Assembly: GCA_016858145.1 (NCBI GenBank)
Contig: JAEHOE010000097.1
Span: 1 to 64,000, forward strand
DNA length: 64,000 bases
From: Edaphochlamys debaryana
Taxonomy: Eukaryota; Chlorophyta; Chlorophyceae; Chlamydomonadales
Direction: 5' to 3'
The position numbers and the translations under genes are program-made. Shown one piece after another: positions 18,252-28,643 of the stretch (the stretch's first letter is position 1; each line of letters starts with the position of its first letter). The notes below the pieces were generated by a model. It did not search any database, had not been told where the DNA came from, and worked only from the letters and a program-made list of their open reading frames with translations.

Positions 18252-21200
18252 ATGCCGGATGGCAAGGGCTCCAGCACTGTAGCGGCCGCAGTAATCAGCG
18301 GGCCCGCCGGGCCGGCGTCAGGCCCACGCGGGCCCGCGTCAGGCCCACGCGGGCCCGCTGGCTCACGGCGAATCCTGCGCCTTGCGGAGGCGGTTGCAAG
18401 TGGCTCCACGGCGGCCGTCCACAGCGCACCTCGTCCCGGAGGCCTGGACTGGCTCTTGACGTCTGGCGGAGGCGCCAGCCCCGGCGCTGGTACCCGGCCG
18501 TCGCCGGTGGCCGCCGGCCCCGTCCCTCAACTCCGAGCGCAGCCCTTCCCCCTCGCCCACACGCTCCTGCTCGAGGCCTTCTCCTCAGCTGAGCACGCGC
18601 CCGAGCCTGCTGAAGAGCCGGAGCCGACGGGGGGTCGGGCAGCTGCGTCGCCCTGCGTCGCACCCCTGCCCGTGGCGGTGGTGGAGGACTGCGCCCGGCG
18701 CGTTCAGGACGTGGGCCTACCCTCGCGGGACGTGCTGTGCCTCATGGCCGCACGGACACAGGGAGAGACCGGCAGCACCACGGCGGCCGGCGGGCCCCAC
18801 AGCCGCCGCCGCGGGAGCGCCTCCGCCTCCACCGCTGCGGGCGGCGGCGGGGCCGAGGCCGGAGGGGTGCGGTCGCTGGTGCTTGCCGGCGTTCGCATCC
18901 GCAACGGCATCGGGGGCCCTGGCGGCTGCGTGTTGGCGCTGTACCTGAGCCTCCCGGTGTGCCTGCCGGAGCCACTGCTGAGAGAGGTCGGAGAGAGCTG
19001 CTCCTTCTTCCTCACACAGGTACGAACCGACCACCGGCAATCTTTGTAAACCGCATGCTAGTAATGGGTGCTTCAGGTTATGATTGCTAACGTCCTTTCT
19101 AATGTTTTCGTCTTCGCGCCTCAGACGCTCGGCCCCGCCCTGCGCCAGCGCCTGTGCGGCCCTCTGGCGGGGGAGGTGGCTCTTCTGGCGAGGGGGGAGC
19201 CGGGGAGGTACGTGCTGCTGCCCCCGCCGCCCTCCCCGCCGCCCTCCCCGCCCGCGCCCTGCCCGGGAGCACCTGCATCGCCCTCCGAGGGGCCGGCGGC
19301 AACGGCTCCCCTGCTTCCTCAGCCGCCGTCGGGCCAGGGTCAGGGCCAGAGCGGGAGGCCGGCGGCGTCGCACCCTATGACACGTGCTTCGGGTCTGCCC
19401 TCCGCCCCGCTCCTGGGCAGAACGAGCAGCCGAGCCCGTTCGTTCGTTTCAAGTGCGTGTGCTCCCACTGCAGTGCAGACGGCTAGCTAGACAGATACCG
19501 TAGAAGTGAGCGACAGGATTTATGAATCTGACGCATGCACGCATGTTGCTCTCACGCGCAGGCAAGCTAGGCTGGAGCGCACTCGGCTCCGTCAGCGCAC
19601 ACCCGCCGCAGCTGCCGCCGTCACTCCTCAGCACTTCGGTGGGAGGACTCACTGCCGCCGCCGCGGCTAACGGAGGTGGCGACGGCAGTGGGGACGACCG
19701 GAGCGTCGGCCGCCGGTTGGGCGCTGCAGAGGCTGAGGATACCAAGGGGGAGGATCGCCCATCCTCCTCCGTGCCGGGCGTGGCGGCCAAGGCGGAAGAG
19801 GACATGGTGGAGCTCGAGTTTCTGCTGTCTTCGGACCTCTCAGCGGCAGCGGCCCCCGTCATAAGGCCCGAGGCTCAGCAGGCGCAGGAGCCGCCGGCTC
19901 TGGTGGTGGTGGAGGAGGTGAGGCAGGAGCGGACGCCGTGAGAGACGGAGCAAGGGGCTGGAAACCTGGGACATCGGGGCTGGACGTTGCCCATACCCAC
20001 AGCCTCAAGCTCAATCAAGCTCTTTGACTCTGGCGCCCCGTACGTGTGATCTCCCCGTCCATAACCCGCAGGCCGCCCCCACGCTCGCCCCCCAGCTGGG
20101 AGCGCTCCTAGACTCGGTCCGGGCCACACTGCCACGCGCACCGTCGTCCGCCCCTCACCCGTCGGTGGCCGAAGCCGTCACGCCCACAGGACCGGGCCAG
20201 GCCTTGCCCCTCGCAGGGTAAGCATGTGGCGCGCGCAATGTACATACTTGACCAACGGCCGCTGCCCTCAGGGCCGGAGCCGGCCCCACATGCTTCGCCA
20301 TTTCAAACACACATCTTGGTAACTTGCATCGCCGCCTCCTTCTTGCGTCCCCTCGGTTACTTCCCGTCTTGCGCTCTGCAGACCAGTCGTCGACGACCTG
20401 TCTGACCTGTGGCTGTCGGGGGTGGCGGGCGCGGGCGCGGGCGGCGTGGTGATGCGCGGTTTCCTGGGGTCCGTGCCCGTGGCCGTCAAGCTGATCGAGT
20501 ACGTCGAGGAAGGCCAGCAGGCGCAGCACGGCGGCGGCACAGCATGCACAGCAGGGCCGCCCGTGCTGCGCCACCTGGAGCAGCGGAAGCAGCAGGAGGA
20601 GCGGGACGCACGGCACGCGCAGCACGTGCGGCGCACGCTGGTCCGCACCGCACGGGAGTTGGCCATCCACCACTCCCTCACCTGCCCCAACATCGTACAG
20701 GTGGGTGCGTTAGGGCCTCCCGGCGAAGCAGGCCTTAGGTCCACCCGGAAAAGGGGGTGGACTCCCGCCGGCTACATCTTGCGACGGCTGAGGGAGCCCC
20801 TGGGCTCTGCACACTTCACGGGCGTTCGCCATGCCGTACACCCTCGCACAGCCGTGTGCTGCTGCCGTACGCCTCATTACATACCTTGCCGTACGCTGTC
20901 CCTGACGGTGCCGTACGCCCTCCCAGGTCTTTGCGGTGCACCCCGAGGTTTACGTGTGGTGTACGGCGCCGGCCGACAACCCGGGGGGGCAGCCGCCCTT
21001 CCGCCTGCGCCGAGACTCTCAGCCGCCGCTGACCGACGGAGGTTAGTGACGCCCCACCAGCACAGATGCCTGTTGGGTTGTGGCGAATGGCGTGGCATGT
21101 GGTGTACGGCAAGGGAGTGAGATGCAATCGACGCAATGCTCAGGAGGCGGGGAGGTTGGGAGGTGGGACCACCAGGGGGTGGGGTGGCTCCGGCCAATCC

Positions 21201-23635
21201 CCTTGCGTGGTCGATCCATCCGCTCTGGGTTCGTTGGCGGGGTCCTCGATTGGGAAAGCTCCGGTGGCGCTTTATTTCCTCTCATTGGGCCTTACTCGCT
21301 CCGACCGCATCGCGTGGCCCTCTTTGCCTGCTCTGCCGCAAACCAGGCGACCCCTCCCCCGCCTGCATGGCCGCGGTGATGGAGTGGTGCGACCGGGGGA
21401 GCCTGGCGGACGCCCTCTCCACACGGGCCTTCCCCACCTGGCAGTACGGCGCGCCGCCGGAGTGGGAGCCGGTGGAGGTTGGCGGGGCAGCGGGCTCGAC
21501 ACGGCCTGCGGCCGCCGCCCGGTGCAAAGTCGGCGTCGATATGCTGGTCAGTAAGCCAGGGGGATTCGGTGGGAGGGGGGGGAGAGGCTGGCGGGACCAC
21601 AGCAGAAGGCCTTGCGAGCGGCAGACCTCGGGCCCCGGGGTACGCCCCTGACACAACCTAGGGCGGATCCAGTCACCAGGGCGGGATCCACATGGGATCC
21701 AGCGCTGATGGATCTAGACGCGGTCAAGGCTCCATGGCCACCCTGTTGCACCCAGCGTACGTGCTGCCATGGCGGTAGACGGGATGTTGGCGTTAAGGGC
21801 GCCGACCACAGCAAGAGTCTCATGCCCAGATTTCACCCAGTCTCCCCTCTCTCCCTCCTGCCCCCCCCCTCCCCTTCCCTCCCCAGGGCGTGTACCTGAC
21901 GCTCCTGGACCTTGCCATGGCCCTGCGCCACCTGCACACACGCAGGATGGCGCACAGGGGTGCGGGGGTGGGGGGGTTGAGGGGCGGGGAATGGGCAGCA
22001 GAAGAACCCGCACCCAGAAGCGTGAACATGCGATTTCGTCCCATAAGAAAGACCTCCTTCAATGCTTGCCGGTCACTCGCGCCTGCCGGATCTCATGTTC
22101 CCCCTTCAGACGTCAAGCCCGCCAACTGTCTGCTAGCATCGTGCCCCGAGGACCCGCGCGGCTGGACCTGCAAGCTCGCAGGTGGGTGGGTGGCAGTCCA
22201 CGGTGTGCGGTGGCTGTGGTCGTACATGGACTCATGGTGTGGGGCGACTGCTGTACGTTGGAACGCGTGCAGCCATGTGCCCCTCTGCCGTACGTACGAA
22301 TGCTTACGCTCTGTCCCTCGGCGCAGACTTTGGCTTCGTTCTGCCCTTGGATGTGGAGGTGAGGGAGCAGGGACGTCGAAATGATGAGTACCGGTATCGG
22401 GGGCACCGCAGTAGAGCGAGCAGCCTGGCTCGCTCTGCACCGGCCGGTGCAGCAGTGCCCCACCTGACCCTCGCTCTCGCACACGGCCCCTGCACCCCGC
22501 CGCTGCCCTGTCCCCTGCAGGAGTGGGCACCCTCCGGCCCCGCACCCCCGGGGGGACCCGGGGCCGCGGCCTCCGCTCCGGCCACTCTGCAGCACTGCGT
22601 CTACCCTACCGAGGCGTGTGGCACGTGGGTTGGGTCCGGTTGGGGCAGGTCGGGCCTATGTCTCGCTGGGCGGTCAGGAGTAGGGTTGGGAGGGCAGTGC
22701 TCCCTTCACAGCTCATCAGGTAGCGAGGGTATCGTGCGGGGCCTGGTCCGCCCGCTGACTTGTGCTTGTGAGGCAAGCACTCATTCCCACCCCACTGCCC
22801 CTCTGCCCCATTGCCGTACTGCCGCACTGCCGTACAGCGTGACCCACATGGCACCCGAGGCCTTCCAACGGAGTGAGTGGTGATAGATCGGGGGTGTACA
22901 GGTGCAAGCTCGGTGCTCGGTCGACCGCCAGGAAGCATCGGCGCCGCTCTGTAACGGGGTACGGGAGGACTCTGATGAATTGGCATCCTAGGAGTTGCTA
23001 CCTTTTGAGAAGGTAGCAACTCCGCACATGCGACAGCTCCGACGGTTCCTTTGCTCACAATGACCCGGCTCCCCGGTCCCCGCCCGCCCCCTGCCACCCC
23101 CTGCCTTACTTGTCACCTCAGTGCTGTCCCCTATCCCCTTGCCCCCCATTCCCCCCTCCCCCCTCCCGCCCCCCCCCCAGACGCCCGCCTGGACGCCTCG
23201 GTGGACGTGTTTGCTCTGGGCGTGGTGGCGTGGGAGCTGGTGGCGGGGCGGGGCCGCAGGCCTACCCCCACCTCACGCAGGAGGCCATTCCGAGGGCCGT
23301 GGCGGCGGGGCTGCGGCCCGTCTTCCCACCAGACCTGCCCGTGCCCCTGGAGTACAAGTGCGTTCGGGCGGGTCCGCATGTTTGTGCAGCCCTTGTAGCC
23401 TTTCCATGCGACCCCAAACCCTGCTTCCAATCCTCCGACCCCTCGCCCGGGCGCTTCCTCCCCCTTCCCTCCCCCCCGCCCCCTCAGGGCCCTGGCGCAG
23501 CGGTGCTGGTCCCTCTGCCCCCGCGACCGCCCCACCGCCGCAGAGGTGGTGGGGCTCTGCCAGCAGCAGCTCAGGCAGCTGAGGGCGGCGCGCGGCAGCG
23601 GCACGCGCACGTGCGCTGGCGCCCTGACGACCTAA
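18252..23635 (+). CDS. TKL-family (MAPKKK/Raf-like) protein kinase
   Basis: Fourteen exons: 18252-19019, 19125-19452, 19562-19917, 20072-20217, 20382-20700, 20927-21041, 21347-21477, 21887-21959, 22110-22181, 22327-22358, 22521-22624, 22838-22872, 23181-23357, 23488-23635 (about 934 aa). The N-terminal 540 or so residues are Ala/Gly/Pro-rich with short ordered blocks (LREVGESCSFFLTQ, then TLGPALRQRLCGPLAGE), as I expect for volvocine TKL kinases. Kinase landmarks: a Gly-rich loop variant GAGAGG, VAVKLIEY (VAxK lysine), an insert before the alpha-C helix, NIVQVFAVHPEVYVW, MEWCDRGSLADAL (hinge), MAHRDVKPANCLL (catalytic loop, split by an intron), ADFGFVLPL (DFG), GTVTHMAPEAF (APE), VDVFALGVVAWELV, and ALAQRCWSLCPRDRP. 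It is probably a cytosolic Ser/Thr kinase; substrate unknown. Exon 13 has a 1-nt phase error near 23255, so the copy may be damaged. The start Met is uncertain. Confidence 0.85.
22991..23023. repeat. Perfect 14-bp hairpin in kinase intron
   Basis: GGAGTTGCTACCTT, loop TTGAG, then its exact complement AAGGTAGCAACTCC, in the intron between kinase exons 12 and 13. It would form a strong RNA hairpin; no terminator or miRNA role can be shown. Confidence 0.9.
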
Positions 23636-23659
23636 GAAGCCCCAGGGCTGTACGAGGGC

Positions 23660-23664
23660 TGTAA
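23660..23664 (+). terminator. Candidate polyadenylation signal TGTAA of the kinase gene
   Basis: TGTAA, the usual volvocine polyadenylation signal, lies 24 nt after the kinase stop codon. Such a short 3' UTR would be unusual, so a later site is possible. Confidence 0.4.
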
Positions 23665-25145
23665 CCTCTATGCGCATCTCTATGCAGTTCGAGGTCCCGG
23701 CATGTCAAGCATGTGGACGTTTAATGCAGGCAGGCAAGCGCACGAGTCCACGCCTGGTGCCTGCTGCCAGCGGCATGGCAGCGATTGATCTAAGCATCCG
23801 ACGTGAAGCATGAAGCTCATCGGCGTCTTGAGGACTGCGGGGCTTGAGGATTCCGTGGCGCCACGCAATCTCCCTGGGGTACACATAGAGCTGACTGGTC
23901 TCACTGGATGCGCGCTAATGTACTGCCAGGACAGTGATACTCCTTTATGAATTGCATGAAGCTCTGGCATCCTGTTGATTGAGTCCTGACATGGTGATGA
24001 GCCTTGCAGTAGTCCGTCATGGAATGGCTCAGGCAAGCTTGGAGGATAGATGTTGATTTGAGAGGGCAAGGTGGTGTGGGGGCCTGAGGTGCATGCCGGG
24101 GGGCATTGCGCATGCAGAGGCATATTGTTTCGCTCGTATGTGGGTGGTGGTGGGCTAATGATATCGGGTAGGCCGCGCTACCCCCTTGGAGGTGGGGTCA
24201 AAGCAGCGTGCAGCTAGCCGGGTCTGGCCCCCCAGCCGGCATTACCGGTATTGCGACGAATCAAGCGTGTGACGTGGGGGTGGGGTGGTTGTGCAGGGGA
24301 TGGGGTGGATGGGGTGGTTGTGCAGGGGATGGGTCGGGGCTACCCTGGATTGCAAAGCCAATAATGAAGCTAAAGCAAAGTGTTGGGTCTGGATGCGTGA
24401 TACGACAATTGCAGCTCCGACACTGCATAAGGTGCCGACTCAAGCCCATGTGTGTTGATACGTGAATTGGAAAAAGTGGGGCCACCGGGCCCTTCGCATG
24501 GACTGAACCGGACAGTGCACGCGCGTCTGCCGATAGGTAGGCTTGCCTGGGGATTTATTGGTGGGGAGCCGAGTGTGGGGCTCGGCTCGCTCGCTCGCTT
24601 GCATACTGAGCTCGGAGTCTGAACTGGGTCCGTGGTGGACGCCGGGCGCGCCGGAGTTGAGTTTGTAGGTGGGAAGGGGTGGTGGGTAGGGGTGGTGGTG
24701 GTGTGGGTTGCCTGGTGGGAGGGGGGGACCGGGTGGTGGCGTTCTGCGATTCCTGTCAGACCATTGCAGGGGTTACTGCAAGGTCTTGCCATGGGGGAAA
24801 GGGGGTAGAAAGGGAGCGGACTGAGGGGGGTGACGTGGAGGAGAGGCAGAGAGCGTGCGGAGGTAGCAGTGTGGCACGCTGAACCAAGTACTGCTGCCGT
24901 CCTGCTTTCAACCAGGGGGTGCGCTTGGTGTGCCCGTGATGAGGATTTCTGTGCTCGCAGGGGCCCCTCAGGGCTGCGCCTCCTGCAGATGCAAGGGTTA
25001 CAATCAAAGCCTTTGCTGGGATGGGCATTATGCTGCCCTTTTAAGGATGCGCTTGGGGAACGTTGGCGGGGGAAGCAAGCGGTGGATGCATGGCCCCGGC
25101 GGGGTAGATACCGGCACATGGGCGGGGGTACGCGTGGGGGTGAGA
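23665..25145. other. Non-coding stretch
   Basis: No convincing ORF or splice-compatible exon on either strand. It contains a two-copy tandem repeat (unit about 29 bp, GGGGTGGTTGTGCAGGGGAT, at about 24282-24333) and G-rich tracts around 24660-24740. It may include the kinase 3' UTR. Confidence 0.5.
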
Positions 25146-25552
25146 CTCGGGCCACCTGGCGTGGAGGAAAGATGTGTTTGTTGCTTGGAAGGCATCTGCA
25201 TCTGTAACTGCAGGCTGTGCGCTTTCAATCTGCCGGGGTGAGCAACCCGCTAGCTGCTGAAAGGTGTTCGGGGGGTCGTCAGAGGGTGGGGCCGCACGAA
25301 GGGCGTGCCACGCGTGGGTGCGGCAGGGGGAACGCCCATGTTGTAACCCCGACCGCAGATCAAGCAGTACACCCGGCTTGGATGCGTTCTGAGTCGTGAG
25401 TGGTGTGCGACAAGAATAATTCAGTCAACACGAACCCCGCGCCTGCACACGAACCCCGCGCGCACGAACGACACGAACCCCGCACCTACCTGCTCGTCCA
25501 GCACCGTACGGATAGACACACGCCTTCCGGAAGGCGACTGAGTCGCGGTCGA
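25146..25552 (+). repeat. Direct repeat, copy A
   Basis: Matches copy B (27827-28168) in the same orientation. The best-conserved block (GTTCGGGGGGTCGTCAGAGG through CCCATGTTGTAACCCCGACC, about 25266-25350) differs at only one or two bases. Weaker similarity continues to CAGCACCGTACGGAT and GGAAGGCGACTGAGT. Copy A carries an extra tandem run of CACGAACCCCGCGC-like units at about 25429-25490. Confidence 0.85.
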
Positions 25553-26308
25553 CGACGGTCCCTCCCCCCGCACTTACAGGGCCGGAGGTCCCTTCCCCTC
25601 TCGCCCCCCCCTGCACACGCCTGCGCCCTCACCGCCCTCCTGCACCGTCCCCACCAGAAGGTGGTGCGGCAGTCCGGCTGCCAGCCACGGGTGGGATGCC
25701 AAGCGAGATGGAGCGCTGACCCGGCGCGCAGCGGATGCGGACCCCGCGTGCGGGAGCCACAGGGCAGGAGCTTTGGGGAGGGCCGCCAGGCCCGGGACAG
25801 ATGGTCCAACGAAGGTAAACCCCCGAACACGAGCACGGTTCGAAACCCAAGAAGAGCCGGCGGCAGGGGGCCGGGGGAGGGCACGGGTGCGTGGGGGTGC
25901 TGGGCCGGGGCCAAGAGGCAGGGGAAAGCGCCCAGTTGCGCTTCAGTTGCCTGGGACCACCCCCTCCTAGTTATCAACGAGGTAAGGTTCCTTGCGGGCG
26001 GCGCCTTGGGTTGCAGTCGCGGCAACGGCATGCGGGGCCCGGGCTTCAACATGGCTGCACGTCCGGGACCCAGCGGGGAAGGCTGCGTGCAAGTGTGGGG
26101 GCAGCAGGCGGGCACGAGACGGAAAGCCTGCCTCGGACTTACAGCCATTCCACTTGCCTCCTCAGTCTACCTCGCTCACCCATAGCAGGAGCTGCGGCCA
26201 CTGTCGGGTCTGAACTACTAGTTGTTTGGGGGCAAGATGCACCAGTGGCAGCAGCTCCTGCCTGCCTCCTGGCTCCCCATCCCAAGCAGGCCCTTAGCCC
26301 TAGTCCCC

Positions 26309-26939
26309 TCACATCCCCCACCAGCCGCCAGCCAGCCGGCTGAGAGGCAGGAGGCGGCCCTCCTGGGCGTGCTTGATCGCCTGGGTGGTCTCCCTCCCCA
26401 GCAGCAACCCCGGGACCAGGACGACGTAGGTGAGGGGCATGCGCAGGTAGACGAACAGGAGCAGCACCACCGCCCAGATCAGCATCCGCTCCATGGTGTC
26501 AAGCATCTGTGGGGTACGTAGTACAAGGGGCTTGCCTTACGTAGGGCTTCTGCCTCCAACACACCATACGTTCCGGCGACGCTCAGCATGCTGACTGCAA
26601 GTGTCAGCGCAACGGCAAGCAACTCAGCCCCTGCGCCCCCTATCTATCATGGCACCCCCCACCCCACAAACAGCAGACCGCCACACCCCCGTGATCAGTC
26701 CACCTTGGCCGCTTCCCCCCTCCGCCCTGCCCCCACAAGCAACCGCCGCAAGCACTGTCAAGTAAGGGAAGCCGCTGTTGCCCGAGAGCCACACACAGGC
26801 ACCCACCCCAGCCAACACCCCGCCCGCTTACCAGGAGGCGGCACTTCAGCGTCTGGTCGCAGCGCCTCCGCGCCTCGGCGAGCTTGGACTTCTCCTTGGC
26901 GAGCTCGGACTCCAGGGCACGAGGCGACCGGTCAGCCAT
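26309..26939 (-). CDS. Small coiled-coil / membrane protein, unclassified
   Basis: Two exons, 26939-26832 and 26506-26309, joined in phase 0 by a GTAAGC donor and a CCCCACAG acceptor, giving 101 aa. The N-terminal 36 residues are a charged helix (RALESELAKEKSKLAEARRR). The second exon begins MLDTMERMLIWAVVLLLFVY and continues RMPLTYVVLVPGLLLG, that is one long or two short hydrophobic segments, then a polar tail. The order coiled helix then membrane segment recalls the C-terminal half of GET1/WRB-type ER insertion factors, but the match is too weak to name it. A further exon cannot be excluded because a GT occurs near the stop. The gene lies between the two direct repeats A and B. Confidence 0.55.
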
Positions 26940-27826
26940 TTGCGGTGCTGCGAGAGGGCCAAGGCAGGCGCCGCGCGTCAGACTGTGCAGGCGGAGAGGC
27001 AACCGCAACCGTCAACTGGCTGGCACCCCACCGCCCCCTCCGCCTCCCGCCTTCGCCACAGCCCCTGCCTGTCGAGGCTGGTTCCTCCCCCCGCACACGC
27101 GCTGGAGATCCCCTTCCCCTCCCGCCCCCCCTGCACACGCCTGCCCCCCCACCGCCCCCACCTGCTTCCGGAGTATACCAGGGTTCGGTCACGCCCAGCG
27201 GCTGCCCCTCGGTCGCCCCACCGGCCGAACGCGGACGGGAGGGATTTTAGGCCGAGGGGGCGCACGGCCAGCCCTAAGCAGTCAGGAAGGACCCAGCACG
27301 CTGCGCGATATCGGGCCCACTCATGACAAACGCGACCGCACCGTGCTGTTGCAAAGTCGCGACGGTCGAGGCAGCCGCGACGTGAGGCTGCGGAGGCGGA
27401 GCTAGCCAGGGGCGCGCGCTGCTGTGGACGTGAACCGGGCTCTTGTGCTGGTCGGCCCTTCCGATGCCGTCATCAATCGCGCCTCACCCCCCTCGGACCT
27501 CGCCCCCGCTTCGCCGAGGAGGCGCGCCCGGGGCCCCGTACGTCCGGCCGGGGGTCGGACGGGTCGGGAGCAGCTCGTCAGCAGCGGCGGCGAAGGCGTT
27601 GAAGGACGCGCCTGGCGGGCCTTCTCCCGGATGGCCCCCACACGGTCGGGCCACGTGCCGACTCGAACCCGCTGCTCCCCCACCCCACCCTCAAGAGCAC
27701 CCGTACGCCGGGCTGGCTTCGGCCGCTGCTTCGCCTGCCGCCTGCAACGTTTGGTCTGCCCTGAACCCCGCCCCTGCCCGCTCCGCCCGGGTCGTGGGGG
27801 TGCGACTCGGCAGGAGGCCTCCTGCG

Positions 27827-28168
27827 ACTCGGGCCCCCGTGCGTGGAGGAAAGACGTGTTTGTTGGAGGGCCTTGTATCTGCTGTTTATAGAGCTTTTAA
27901 GTTGCTGGGGTGAGCAACCCGCTGCTGAACATGGTGTTCGGGGGGTCGTCAGAGGGTGGGGCCGCACGAACGGCGTGCCACGCGTGGGTGCGGCAGGGGG
28001 AACGCCCATGTTGTAACCCCGACCACAAACCAGACAGTATGTCCGGCTTGTGGGGTTGAGACACGGGAGCTCAGCTCAGGAACAAGTCAGTCGACACAAC
28101 CCTGCACCTACCCTGCTCGTCCAGCACCGTACGGATACACATGCGGAAGGCGACTGAGTTACGGTCGC
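27827..28168 (+). repeat. Direct repeat, copy B
   Basis: Second copy of repeat A, 2,670 bp downstream, same orientation, starting about CTCGGGCCCCCGTGCGTGGA and ending near GGCGACTGAGTTACGG. It could be an LTR or other end of an old element, or part of a segmental duplication. Confidence 0.85.
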
Positions 28169-28643
28169 CCCACGGTGACAGCGTAGCCATGTCGTGCTCT
28201 AGGCTGCGTCCGGTTGTATTATAGACTGGCGACACAACACCCACAAGATTGCGCGGCCGGTTGAGTCGCCTATGTGTCTATTCTTCCAATCCACACCTGC
28301 AACGATATCTTTTAACAGACTTGCAGTTCAGCGTTGATAGAGAACGGCTGGAACTGTGGAAGGGCTTGGACCGCAAACAGCGCACGGCACGAGGAGCGTG
28401 TACCACGCGACTATGCATTGCAACGATCGTGCTAGCGCATGTCGCTGGAGGAAGCCAGCGGCGTGAGCGAGCTGCGGCGGTCAATCCGGCGCAGGTGAGC
28501 TGGACGTCTTCGCGCGCCACGCACACCATACCGCTGGATGTAGCTTGACGGTGTGCGAGCTGTACACAGCTGCCGGCCACACTTGCCAGCCTGCCATCCA
28601 TTCCACCCTTTCCCGCCTCACCCACCGGCACCAGGGCACCGCC
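28169..28643. other. Upstream region of the OSCA-like gene
   Basis: No coding exon recognised. The sequence is less GC-rich than its surroundings and probably carries the promoter and 5' UTR of the plus-strand gene starting at 28644. Confidence 0.5.

Noticed and set aside
26309..26939. Naming the small membrane protein GET1/WRB
   Set aside because: Only the coiled-helix then membrane order agrees; no diagnostic residues and the protein is too short.
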